NCBI GenBank assembly: GCA_016287245.1
Contig: JAEEWG010000007.1
Coordinates: 62,001 to 126,000, forward strand
Length of the DNA: 64,000 bases
Direction of reading: 5' to 3'
DNA from: Clostridia bacterium
Lineage (GTDB): Bacteria; Bacillota; Clostridia; Saccharofermentanales; Saccharofermentanaceae
Shown here: in pieces, positions 1-9,500 of the stretch
Position numbering within the stretch: position 1 is the stretch's first letter
How the letters are laid out: every line of letters begins with the position of its first letter
Made by a program: the position numbers and the translations under genes
Notes under the pieces: generated by a model
What the model was told of the DNA's origin: nothing
The model's database searches: none
What the model saw: only the letters and a program-made list of their open reading frames with translations

Positions 1-90
1 AAAAGAGCAAAAATCCTTCCTGAAACCCCTTCCGTTTTCCTTAAGAGTGTTACAATTATTTTAAGGTAAAAATCACAAGGAGGGTGTTTT

Positions 91-1470
91 ATGGGTGATA
101 ACAAAGAAGCGATATACGACGCGAAAAAGCTCGGATATCCCAAGATGCTCGTACTCGGACTTCAGCACATGTTTGCGATGTTCGGTGCGACAGTTCTCGT
201 ACCGGCACTGACCGGTCTTTCTGTATCTGCGACACTTCTGTTCGCAGGATTGGGTACATTACTCTTCCACTTTCTCACAAAGGGTAAAGTACCTGCATTC
301 TTAGGTTCTTCCTTTGCATTTATCGGAGGATATAAAGCGATTGCATGGACCGTGGAAGACGGCAATGAAATCCTTCACACGGAGCTGCTTCCTTATGCCT
401 GCATAGGTGTTCTGGCAGCCGGCGCGCTCTATCTTGTCCTGGCAGGACTCATCAAGGCTTTCGGACAGAAGAAAGTTATGCGTTTCTTCCCGCCGATCGT
501 TACCGGCCCGATCATCATCGCTATCGGTCTTACGCTTTCCGGATCTGCTGTTTCCAGCTGCGAAGATAACTGGGTCGTTGCAATTCTGGCGATCCTGGTC
601 GTAGTGGTCTGCAACATTTACGGCAAAGGCATGATCAAGATCGTACCGATCCTTCTGGGTGTCGTTGTTTCCTACATCGCAGCATGCATCCTCGGTATCG
701 TTGATTTTACAGCAGTAAAAGAAGCGGCATGGATCGGACTTCCGTTCGATATGCAGGATACGGCATTTGAAGTATTCAAGGATCCGGACAGTTCCCTGAT
801 TGCCAATTCGATCATCACCATCATGCCGATCGCGCTTGCAACAATGGTCGAGCATATCGGCGATATCTCCGCGATTTCTTCTACCACGAACAGAAACTTC
901 ATCGAGGATCCGGGTCTTCACAGAACGCTCCTCGGCGATGGTCTTGCGACAATGCTTGCATCTCTTTTCGGTGCTCCGGCGAACACAACATACGGCGAGA
1001 ACACCGGTGTTCTTTCTCTTACAAAAGTATACGATCCGAGAGTTATCCGTATCGCAGCTTACTGCGCAGTGATCTTCTCCTTCTCACCGAAATTTGCAGC
1101 TCTGATCGGCTCCATGCCGTCAGCAACTGTAGGTGGTGTTTCCCTCGTACTTTACGGTATGATCTCTGCCGTCGGTGTACGTAACATCGTAGAGAATCAG
1201 GTTGACTTCAGCAAGGGCAGAAACATCATCATCGCGGCTTTGATCCTGGGTCTTTCCGTAGGTGTGAAGTACCATAACGCTGCAGGTGCGATCCTGTTCT
1301 CCATCGGTTCTGTTGACTTCCAGCTGACAGGTCTGGCTGTTGGTGCTCTGGTAGGTATCATCCTTAACGCGATCCTCCCTCTCGAAGAGAAGGAATATAA
1401 GGGAGCAAACAAAGCATTTGTTACCGAAGAGGAAGAAGCAGAGAAAAAGGCGGAAGCAAGTAAGGAGTGA
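91..1470 (+). CDS. uraA: Uracil/xanthine permease (NCS2 family)
   Basis: A 459-residue polytopic membrane protein that should import uracil or another nucleobase with protons. The N-terminal segment with LVLGLQHMFAMFGATVLVP is the typical opening of the NCS2 family. Later hydrophobic segments, the HIGDISAISS region and the GENTGVLSLTKVYDPRV stretch also match bacterial uracil permeases. Length is normal for the family. The ATG at 91 follows AAGGAGGGTG at good spacing. The gene lies alone and runs head-on into the next gene, with only three bases between the stops and no room for a terminator. I see no pyrimidine attenuator in the 90 bases before it. Family assignment is firm; uracil rather than xanthine is inference. 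Confidence 0.92.
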   Translation: MGDNKEAIYDAKKLGYPKMLVLGLQHMFAMFGATVLVPALTGLSVSATLLFAGLGTLLFHFLTKGKVPAFLGSSFAFIGGYKAIAWTVEDGNEILHTELLPYACIGVLAAGALYLVLAGLIKAFGQKKVMRFFPPIVTGPIIIAIGLTLSGSAVSSCEDNWVVAILAILVVVVCNIYGKGMIKIVPILLGVVVSYIAACILGIVDFTAVKEAAWIGLPFDMQDTAFEVFKDPDSSLIANSIITIMPIALATMVEHIGDISAISSTTNRNFIEDPGLHRTLLGDGLATMLASLFGAPANTTYGENTGVLSLTKVYDPRVIRIAAYCAVIFSFSPKFAALIGSMPSATVGGVSLVLYGMISAVGVRNIVENQVDFSKGRNIIIAALILGLSVGVKYHNAAGAILFSIGSVDFQLTGLAVGALVGIILNAILPLEEKEYKGANKAFVTEEEEAEKKAEASKE

Positions 1471-1473
1471 TCC

Positions 1474-2082
1474 TTACTGATCCATCCTGCTATCTTCGTC
1501 AGATAGAAGCACGAGTTTCGAATTTAAGATCGAATACCAGAGTGCGAACTGGCAAAGCCCGGTCGCCACAGAAAAACCGATGTTCTTCGTGACCGGATAC
1601 ATGGCAAATGCAAAACCTATACTGATCAGCAAAGCGATCGCCCATCCGGACGGTCGCTTTACTTTTTGTACTTTCGGGACGATCCTCCCGAGATAAGTTC
1701 CTTTTTCGAATTTGGCGTAGTAGTTAAGAAGCGCGATCTGGCGCATGATATCCTTCTCCATATCCTCTTTATCCTCGGGGCTTACATCTCCGTCGATGAA
1801 GGTGAAATCGCAGTCAAAGCTCTTCTCGTGCTTTTCGACGATAAAGACAGAGCGGAGGAGTTTCCCTTTTTCATATGCGAAAACGACGCCGTTATTCAGA
1901 AGAGCGCTCTGCCCCAGGGCGAGGATCCTCTGTCTCGTTTTGTCGTCAAAATCCAGGGATTCAATAAAGGTGCGGCTGGCGATATTTCTTTTGCTTATGG
2001 TCTTCAGATCGTAATTCTTCACGATCTGATAGTGGATCCAGGTGTCTTTTTTCTGCTGTTTTGTCACGGATGTATTCGCCAT
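1474..2082 (-). CDS. Unknown protein with two C-terminal membrane segments
   Basis: I do not recognise this 202-residue protein. The first 140 residues are charged and soluble. Residues about 145-163 and 166-190 are hydrophobic and probably form a membrane hairpin, followed by a short acidic tail (SDEDSRMDQ). There is no signal peptide, so the large N-terminal part is likely cytosolic. AGGAAGG lies upstream of the ATG at good spacing. The gene is divergent from the response-regulator operon at 2231 and shares a roughly 150-bp control region with it, so it might respond to the same system. That link is inference only. Confidence 0.7.
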   Translation of the reverse strand: MANTSVTKQQKKDTWIHYQIVKNYDLKTISKRNIASRTFIESLDFDDKTRQRILALGQSALLNNGVVFAYEKGKLLRSVFIVEKHEKSFDCDFTFIDGDVSPEDKEDMEKDIMRQIALLNYYAKFEKGTYLGRIVPKVQKVKRPSGWAIALLISIGFAFAMYPVTKNIGFSVATGLCQFALWYSILNSKLVLLSDEDSRMDQ

Positions 2083-2151
2083 TTTCTGACCTTCCTTCTT
2101 CTTGATGTTTCCATCTTATCGGACAAAGATAAAGTATGGGTCTAGAAAATA

Positions 2152-2224
2152 CTAAGGAATGGTAAAGCGGGGGTTAAGGTTTTCTTCGCTCTTCCACACA
2201 AAATTCATAATCCTGCTTTATAAT
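2152..2224 (+). promoter_or_regulatory. Promoter with 11-bp-phased repeats before the response regulator
   Basis: Three related 8-mers start 11 bp apart: CTAAGGAA (2152), TAAAGCGG (2163) and TTAAGGTT (2174). Direct repeats at 11-bp phase are the usual binding pattern of OmpR-family regulators. A perfect -10 hexamer TATAAT lies at 2219-2224. No good -35 is seen, which fits an activated promoter. The -10 ends only six bases before the ATG at 2231, so the transcript would be nearly or fully leaderless. Confidence 0.5.
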
Positions 2225-2230
2225 GAAGTC

Positions 2231-2914
2231 ATGAAAAAGATACTTGTTGTAGAAGATGAACCGGCGATCTGTGAGCTCCTCGTGAATTATCTCAAAAACG
2301 AGGGCTATGAAGTCGCGTCCGCAGAAGACGGCGTTTCCGCGCTTTCTCTTTTTGCAAAAGAACCGTTCGATCTGGTGATATTGGACATCATGATCCCGAA
2401 GATCGACGGGTACGGTGTGTGCGAAGTAGTGAAGAAACAGTCGGACGTACCGGTCATTTTCCTGTCGGCATTAGGCGATGAGCAATCTCTTCTTAAAGGC
2501 TATGACTGCATGGCGGACGACTATGTCACGAAGCCCTTTTCCATGCCGGTATTCCTTCGTAAAGTACGTGCGGTCCTAAGAAGAGAAGACACAGCGGATA
2601 CAGGGAAAAGCAGTAATCTTACTGTCTATGGAAATATCTCCATGAATGCGGATACGATGGAAGTCATCGCCGGAGGAAAAAGCGTGGAGCTTACCTCCAG
2701 AGAATTCGACCTGCTGGCGCTTCTTCTGAAGCATCCGGGACGTGTATTTACAAGAGAAGTCCTTCTCGACATGCTCTGGGACTATAACGCCTTCGTGGAT
2801 GAGCGTATCGTGGACAGTCATATCAAGAACTTAAGGCACAAACTGGGCGAAGAAGGAAACTGCATCGAGACGGTGCGGGGACGGGGGTATAAAGTTGCGA
2901 AAGAGGATCTTTAA
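2231..2914 (+). CDS. OmpR-family response regulator
   Basis: A two-domain transcription factor of 227 residues. The receiver domain (residues 1-115) begins with MKKILVVEDEPA, has the phospho-acceptor Asp in VILDIMIPK and the conserved Lys in DDYVTKPF. The C-terminal winged helix (about 135-225) has the family pattern LTSREFDLLALLLKHPGRV and ends with VRGRGYKV. I chose the ATG at 2231 because the protein then starts exactly at the first receiver strand. An in-frame ATG at 2159 would add 24 residues without family support. There is no Shine-Dalgarno before 2231, in keeping with a leaderless message. Its last 20 bases overlap the kinase gene, so the two are co-expressed. Confidence 0.93.
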   Translation: MKKILVVEDEPAICELLVNYLKNEGYEVASAEDGVSALSLFAKEPFDLVILDIMIPKIDGYGVCEVVKKQSDVPVIFLSALGDEQSLLKGYDCMADDYVTKPFSMPVFLRKVRAVLRREDTADTGKSSNLTVYGNISMNADTMEVIAGGKSVELTSREFDLLALLLKHPGRVFTREVLLDMLWDYNAFVDERIVDSHIKNLRHKLGEEGNCIETVRGRGYKVAKEDL

Positions 2915-4424
2915 CCGGCTGTCCGTAAAAGTGTTCCTGATCACCTTCATCATACAGATCGTGGCGGGTGTCCTGATCTGCGCGACGCTCTATTTAAGTA
3001 CGCCGAAGACCTATCAGGATACGAAGGACGAAGGCTATATGAGAGTCTTCCAGCTTTCCCGTCAGCTGAGCGGCGTGCCGGAGCGCGAGGGCGGGAAGAT
3101 CATCGACGACTTTATCCGTGAGACCGGCATCGATATCGCCATCTATAACATGGACAGATCCACGATCGATTATAAGGTCTTCGCTGACACGGATTCGAAG
3201 CTCTCCCTGAAAACGAAAAAGGAAGTGGATGAGCGGCGGGAAGCCCTCATCGATAAGACGGATACGGGCACCTTTGACTTCTGGTACCAAACCGAGATCT
3301 CCCTTTGGAAATCCAATGAGAATCCGCGCTACCAGCTGGTGTTTTTCCTAAATGAAACGAAAGAGAATTTCACGAGGCTTTCGATCCGGAAAAGCATGCC
3401 GGTCATGATCGTGTGCATCACGGTACTTTCTCTTCTGTGCTCGTGCATTTATACGCTCCTTTTCGCCAAGCCGGTCAAGAAGATCAGTGCAGTATCCAAG
3501 GCGATGGCCAATATGGATTTCAGCAAGAAATGCGCCTCGAGAAGAAAAGATGAAATCGGCGATCTGGCACGGGATCTGGACGTTATGGCCGAGGCGCTCG
3601 AAGAGAAGATGCAGACGCTTAGTAAGAAGAACGAAGAGCTCTCGGAAGAGGTCGCGCTCCGAAAAGAACTCGAGAGCCAGAAGACCATGTTCTTCTCGGC
3701 GGCTTCCCATGAGCTCAAGACACCGGTCACTGTCCTCGAAGGCCAGCTTCGCGGCATGATCGAAGGGGTCGGTCCTTATTCCGATCACGAAGAATATCTC
3801 CCGCATGCACTTAGCTCCGTAAAGCGCATGGAAAAGCTGATCAACGACATTCTGACGGCATCGAAGATGCAGTCAGGAAAAGAGATCGTCACGATGGAAA
3901 CAGATATGGTACAGCTCCTCGAAGAGAAGATGGAAGAGTGCGAAGCTCTCTTTGAAGCGCGCGGGATAAAGGTGGAACTGTCGTTTGAAAACGACCTCAT
4001 TTTCGTGGGCAATAAGGAACTGACTTCGATGGCGCTCGGCGCATTTTTAAGTAATGCGGCTTTCTACACCGAAGAAGGCGAGACCGTCGAGGTCGATGCC
4101 GAGAAGGAGAAGATCCGAAACGGCGGGAAAAACGAGAAGAACGAAAGCACCGTGATCCGCGTGAAGATCAGAAACACCGGAGCACATATCGATAAGGAAG
4201 ACATCGCTCATCTTTTCGAGCCGTTCTACCGGCCCGACCAGTCAAGAAACAGAAGAAGCGGCGGTTCCGGTCTGGGACTTTATCTGGCCAGGCTGATCCT
4301 CGAAAAACAGGGCGGCACCTGCTGGATCCGAAATGACGGGGATGCGGTGCTCGCGACGATCGAACTTCCGGCGGCGGAAGGACGCGCATCATCTAAAACG
4401 AAGAAACCGGAGGAAGAAGCATGA
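2895..4424 (+). CDS. Sensor histidine kinase, VanS-like C-terminal domain
   Basis: A membrane sensor kinase of 509 residues paired with the regulator before it. A first membrane segment lies at about 9-32, an extracytoplasmic sensor region at about 33-165 and a second membrane segment at about 167-190. A HAMP domain and coiled coil follow. The phosphorylated His is in FFSAASHELKTPVTVLEG. The ATP-binding domain has LFEPFYRPDQSRNRR and GGSGLGLYLARLI. The G1 region reads RNTGAHI instead of the usual DNGxGI, as in some VanS-type kinases. Start is a TTG at 2895 preceded by a G-rich stretch inside the regulator gene. The signal sensed is not evident. Confidence 0.92.
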   Translation: MRKRIFNRLSVKVFLITFIIQIVAGVLICATLYLSTPKTYQDTKDEGYMRVFQLSRQLSGVPEREGGKIIDDFIRETGIDIAIYNMDRSTIDYKVFADTDSKLSLKTKKEVDERREALIDKTDTGTFDFWYQTEISLWKSNENPRYQLVFFLNETKENFTRLSIRKSMPVMIVCITVLSLLCSCIYTLLFAKPVKKISAVSKAMANMDFSKKCASRRKDEIGDLARDLDVMAEALEEKMQTLSKKNEELSEEVALRKELESQKTMFFSAASHELKTPVTVLEGQLRGMIEGVGPYSDHEEYLPHALSSVKRMEKLINDILTASKMQSGKEIVTMETDMVQLLEEKMEECEALFEARGIKVELSFENDLIFVGNKELTSMALGAFLSNAAFYTEEGETVEVDAEKEKIRNGGKNEKNESTVIRVKIRNTGAHIDKEDIAHLFEPFYRPDQSRNRRSGGSGLGLYLARLILEKQGGTCWIRNDGDAVLATIELPAAEGRASSKTKKPEEEA

Positions 4425-5068
4425 AAGAAATAGACCTCAACGGGATCACTTTTTTGCGCCCCGTGCGGGAGGGCACGAGCGAATGGTATTATGCCATGGA
4501 CTACGATAACGGGGATCTTTATGAACTTCAGGAACTCTACCATTTTGAAAACGGGACCAGCTTTGAAGGAAACCAGCTGTATCTGATCCACTATCCGGAC
4601 GGCGAAGTGATCGAACCGGTCAAGGGTCATCAGCATTCCGCGCTCGGAGAACCTGTATATTACGACGGGAAGATCTCTTTCGTACGTGTCGATTTTTCTT
4701 CCGAAAAGATCCATATCCTCCAGTTCGACTGCAAATCCCGGGAAGTAAGGGAGATCGATGAGATTCCGCTTTCCTCCGTCAAGGACTGCTACAATCTTCG
4801 CCTTTTCGAGCATCCGCTGACGCTGACACGACAGCCGAATAATGCTACACTGGAACTGATCTGGCCCGTTAAGAAAACGATACAGATCACAGAAAAAGAA
4901 AGCTTTTTCTATATGGAAGGAAACCGTCTTTATTTCAACAGATGGTTCGAAGATCCTTTCTTCCGGGAAGAGACAGTGATCCGGGATAAGGATTCCGGGC
5001 AGATAATGGAAGTGCTTTCGGGAGATGTGCACATCATGCCGAACGGGGAGATGTGGCATCTGAAATAG
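4421..5068 (+). CDS. Unknown cytosolic protein in the two-component operon
   Basis: This 215-residue protein is not recognised. It has no signal peptide or membrane segment and looks like a mostly beta-stranded soluble protein rich in aromatic and acidic residues. The ATG overlaps the kinase stop by four bases (ATGA), so it is translationally coupled to the histidine kinase, which suggests it acts with that system. The following lipoprotein gene starts only 18 bases after its stop and completes an apparent four-gene operon. Function is unknown. Confidence 0.8.
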   Translation: MKEIDLNGITFLRPVREGTSEWYYAMDYDNGDLYELQELYHFENGTSFEGNQLYLIHYPDGEVIEPVKGHQHSALGEPVYYDGKISFVRVDFSSEKIHILQFDCKSREVREIDEIPLSSVKDCYNLRLFEHPLTLTRQPNNATLELIWPVKKTIQITEKESFFYMEGNRLYFNRWFEDPFFREETVIRDKDSGQIMEVLSGDVHIMPNGEMWHLK

Positions 5069-5086
5069 TGGTGTTGGAGGAATTAT

Positions 5087-6430
5087 ATGAAACGGTTTTT
5101 CGCAGGATGTATGGTGGCAGTTTTCCTTATGGCTCCGGGCTGTTCCGGAAAGTCAGAAACGGAAAAAGAGTCCGACTCTTCTCAGACGACCTCTGAGACA
5201 GTCGAATCCAAAGAGGACACGTCTGCTTCTGAGACGAAGGAGGATACGTCAGCTACGGAAACAGAAGAAGTTTCAGATAGTTCCGACATATCTGAAAGTG
5301 AAACATCTTCGGATCCGGAAGGCACTTCCGATACAACAGCTCCGGGAAAAGACATTGTCGAAAGTTCCGGGAAAGTGATCCTGGAAAGATACCTCGAAAA
5401 CGGAGAAGAGGAACAGATCCCTCTGGAAGAGTATAGAAGCGGGACCGATCCGGTCTATGTCCAGGAGGGATACTATGAATCTTCCGGGAAGGTCTCAAAC
5501 GAGCTGACGAATGCGGAAAGAGAGTTCCGCACACTGATCACGGATGAGTCATTCCTGAACATAACAAAGGATCTGAATCTTCCATCTGAGATCAACGGCA
5601 TTTCCACCACATGGATCAGTTCCGATGAATCCCTGATCGAATCCACGGGAAAAGTCCACCGTCCGCACGAGAGGAGTCAGTATGTTATCCTGACCGTTAT
5701 TTTTCAAGATGCGGAAGGCAGCATCACCTGCAGAGAACCACTTCGCGTCGCCCGGGATATGTATGACGGGGTAGATGTGAAAACGATTCCTACCATGGAC
5801 GAATATGTTAGGCCGGAGATGGTCGGCGAATTCTTCCCGCAATTCCAAGATACCGAGGGCGGATGGTTTCTGTTTACCGACGAGGGAGATATCTTTTTCT
5901 TCGATCCGGATCCGGACAGCATGCTGGTCTATGACAAGTGCGGAAACGGATGGACCAGTTTCATGGCCGGCGGGCAGCTCTCGGATGCGCGCGTGGACAC
6001 CGAAAAAGAAGCGTACCTTTGTATTGCGACGCTGCAGAGGGTATTCCACTTCGAAGACAGATTCGATAATCTGGTTTTCACGGGCACGATCGATTCGATA
6101 GGCGATGTAGTCTATGACTATACCCAGTACTATCAGGGCGTGAAGGTCCAAAGCGGCTTTATCCGTGTGATGAGCAGTTACCGAAGACCATACGTAACGA
6201 TCAATATAGCCCTGGTGGATATCCCTTCGGGTTTTTCTGCAACGCCGGAAGTGTCCGAAGATTATGTGACCCGTGAGCATAATCTTCAGTCTGCAGAACT
6301 CTTGATTTGGAACGATAACGGGAATCCCGTTCTGGTCTATACCGGATATAGAAAAAATGCTTCTGAAGCGGTCGTGGTCGATGCAAAAACCGGAGAAGAG
6401 ATCGCTTCCTACTCCACGATCCAGACGTAA
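5087..6430 (+). CDS. Lipoprotein with Ig-like and propeptide-like (FTP/PepSY) domains
   Basis: A surface lipoprotein of 447 residues. The signal peptide ends at Cys19 (APGC). A Ser/Thr/Glu-rich spacer of about 80 residues follows. Residues about 145-225 (TTWISSDESLIESTGKVHRP and the strands after it) look like the atrophied bacterial Ig-like domain. The C-terminal part, about 225-447, contains YTQYYQGVKVQSGFIRV and later VLVYTGYRKNASEAVVVD with DAKTGEEI. That order and spacing resemble the FTP and PepSY regions of thermolysin-type propeptides, which inhibit and chaperone proteases. No peptidase is attached. A GGAGG site precedes the ATG. Whether it inhibits a protease is inference. Confidence 0.75.
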   Translation: MKRFFAGCMVAVFLMAPGCSGKSETEKESDSSQTTSETVESKEDTSASETKEDTSATETEEVSDSSDISESETSSDPEGTSDTTAPGKDIVESSGKVILERYLENGEEEQIPLEEYRSGTDPVYVQEGYYESSGKVSNELTNAEREFRTLITDESFLNITKDLNLPSEINGISTTWISSDESLIESTGKVHRPHERSQYVILTVIFQDAEGSITCREPLRVARDMYDGVDVKTIPTMDEYVRPEMVGEFFPQFQDTEGGWFLFTDEGDIFFFDPDPDSMLVYDKCGNGWTSFMAGGQLSDARVDTEKEAYLCIATLQRVFHFEDRFDNLVFTGTIDSIGDVVYDYTQYYQGVKVQSGFIRVMSSYRRPYVTINIALVDIPSGFSATPEVSEDYVTREHNLQSAELLIWNDNGNPVLVYTGYRKNASEAVVVDAKTGEEIASYSTIQT

Positions 6431-6524
6431 GATCTTTTCCCTCTAAAAGATCCGTCTCCACATAAAATCCATAAAACATCCCTTCGATTTCCATGTCCGG
6501 TCGTTAATATCAGGATAGAAAGAC

Positions 6525-9500
6525 ATGAAGGGATGGTTTTTTATCGTGCAAAGAAAAAAGATACTCAGCCTCATAATGACCACAGTGATTCTGGTACAGT
6601 GCTTTTCCGGATGTAAGAAGACGGAAAAACTTAAAAACTACATGACGGAGAAAGAACTGTCAAGTATAGAGGAAGGTCCTCTTACGATCCTCGATGAGCC
6701 CTGGAAGACAGCTTCAGAAAACGGATCGAAGCAGGATCCGTACGGCGAAGGTGTGTACCTGGAGATCTGGGAAAAGGAAGATATGCTCACGCATATGAAG
6801 GAGCATCCGGAACAATATTCCGACTGGACAGAAGAAGAAAAAGAAGAATATAAAAAGACATTCCAGCCGTATGTCGCCGGTTACATCGTGGACGGGCGAA
6901 GCTACGGATGCATGGTCGCGATCTGTCTTGACAAAGAGGACAGCTATGGCTGGTATTACGTTCTGGAAAACGGTACTTTGGAAAGCAGGCGGATCCAGGA
7001 TTACGAAGACTTAAAGAAGATCCTTCCGGATCTTATGAAAGAGTATCAGAAAAAAGATTATGAGAACGCCTATATATCGGATCATTTCGATCCAAAACGG
7101 GCAGAGGAAGATATCCTTCGGGCTTTTTCTTCTTTGGACGAAAAAACCTATCAGGAGCTTCCGATCGGCACGACGAATGAAAGAAGGGCCGAGGCGATGA
7201 TAAGGGACCGCGAAGAGTCCGACGAGAAGGCCTGGGACTTTGAAAAAGACCTGGTCAGCCCTTTCCGTGATCAGATCCGTGAATACCATTTCTATGACGA
7301 AGAGCTCGACAGGAAATTCGTGGTGCATGTCGCGCTCCCCAAGGGCAGCGAAAAAGAAGATAAAGCCCTTCCGGCACTTCTTCTGACCGATGCCGTCTGG
7401 CGCTTTAACGACATCGCCTCTCTTCTTTCCGAGATGGAAGAAGGGCGCGCGCAGCCGCAGATCCTGATCTCGGTCGGACAGGACTATTCCATCTGTAATT
7501 CGGATAACGAAGAGCGCTCCGCAATCTTCTGCGAAGGAAAGGAAAAGTTCCTCGATTTTCTTACGGATAACCTCATGCCGTATCTCGGAGAAAAATATAA
7601 GATCGACTACGGAAGATCCACCCTTTTCGGACATTCCCTCGGCGGTGTATTCGCCCATTATGCACTCTTTAAAAGCGACAGTTACAGTAACCAGCCGTTC
7701 GGCGCCTATATCATCGGAAGCCCGGCTTTCTGGTCGCCGTATTCCCGCAACATGGGCGATTACACCGACCTCCTTAGCGACTACGGATACTTTGACAGAA
7801 ATAAAAAGATCGGAAAGAAAGTCTATATCACTGCCGGAAACCAGGAAGATGAAGACTATGCGGAGTATTTTGAAGATGGCGATTCTACGACAGAAAGCGT
7901 CAGACATCTGCAAGAGCGGATCAACTCGCACTGTGAAGAAGGATCTCCGATGGCGGTCATAAAGCTCTATGAGAGCCATCACTATCAGTATGTGCAGCAG
8001 ATGCTGATCGAATATGTGGACGGGAATCTGTCTTCTTCAGAGGCGCAGGAGTCTTCTTCGGTCCCCGCTCCTACGTATGAATATAAGTACCAGATGTATG
8101 CCACGATGACTCCGGAGGAGATCGTCAGCACGCTTACCCTTGAGCAGAAAGTGGCGCAGATGGTCCAGCCGATCCATTATGCGCTCCTTACGGACGAAGA
8201 AGAACCGATCAAAAAGTACGGCTATGGCAGTATCTACGCGGATGAGGGAGCGGCGACGGCAGAAGAGTGGCGGGAGCTTCTGGATTCTTTCCAAAAGCAG
8301 GCCATCGAATCGGAAGCTGGGATCCCGTATCTTGTCGCACAGGATGATGTGCACGGCGTCGGATACTGCATCAATTCGGTCATTTTCCCTCACAATATCG
8401 GAGTCGGTGCGGCCAATGACGAAGAGCTCGCGTACCAGCTCGGACGCATTACTGCCGATGAGGCGAAGCTGTGCCATAATTTATGGAATCTTTATCCCTG
8501 TGTCGCGCAGTCCAATGACCCGAGATGGGGCAGAAACTACGAATGCTACAGTTCGGATCTCGATATCATTACGAGGATGAGCACGGCCTACACGAAAGGC
8601 CTTGTCGATGGCGGTGTCATCGCGACAGCGAAGCACTATTTCGGAGACGGTAACGTCAAGTACGGCACCGGCGAACAGTCTGACTATCCGAGAATCATCG
8701 ACCGCGGCGATGCGCGTCTTTCCGAAGAACAGATCAATGAACTGCTGAAGGTATATCAGGCGCAGATCGACGCCGGTGCAAAGGTCGTCATGGTCAGCTA
8801 TTCTTCTTTAAACGGCACGAAGATGCATGAGAACGGAGACTATATCTGGAAACTCAAAGACGAGATGGGCTTAGAAGGCTTTGTCATGAGCGACAGCATG
8901 GCGATCCGGAATACATCTCCGGAGACGTTTGATGAGCAGGTGATCTCTGCGATCAACTGCGGGATCGATCTGCTCATGGAAGGATTAAGATATGACGATG
9001 CCAGAAGGATCATCATCGATGCCGTAAACAGCGGGAAGATCACGATGGAGCGCATCGACGATGCTGTCACACGCATCATCAAAGTGAAAAAGGAAGCAGG
9101 CGTTTTCGATGATCCGTTCTGCGAGAATATAAAGACAGAGCAGGAAGATGTAGGTTCTCCCGAATATCGTGCTGTGGCGGAAAAACTGGTCGAGAAGAGC
9201 CTCGTTCTTCTGAAAAACGAGAATAACACGCTGCCGCTCAAAGAAGGCACAAAAGTCTATGTCATGGGACCTGCCGCGAATAATCCGCGGGTACAGTGCG
9301 GCGGATGGACGATGGGCTGGAACCAGAGCCCGACGAAGAATATTGCCGGGGTCACGACGATCCTGGAAGCTTTCGTGAGATATGCAAAGGATTACGGGAT
9401 CGAAGTGATCACCGATTCCAAGGAAGCGGAAAATGCGGACGTGGTCCTGCTCTGTGTCGGCGAGGATGCCTATGCCGAATGGTACGGCGATACGGACGAT

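Noticed and set aside
1..90. Pyrimidine attenuator before the permease
   Set aside because: No anti-terminator/terminator pair or PyrR-type loop can be found in these 90 bases.
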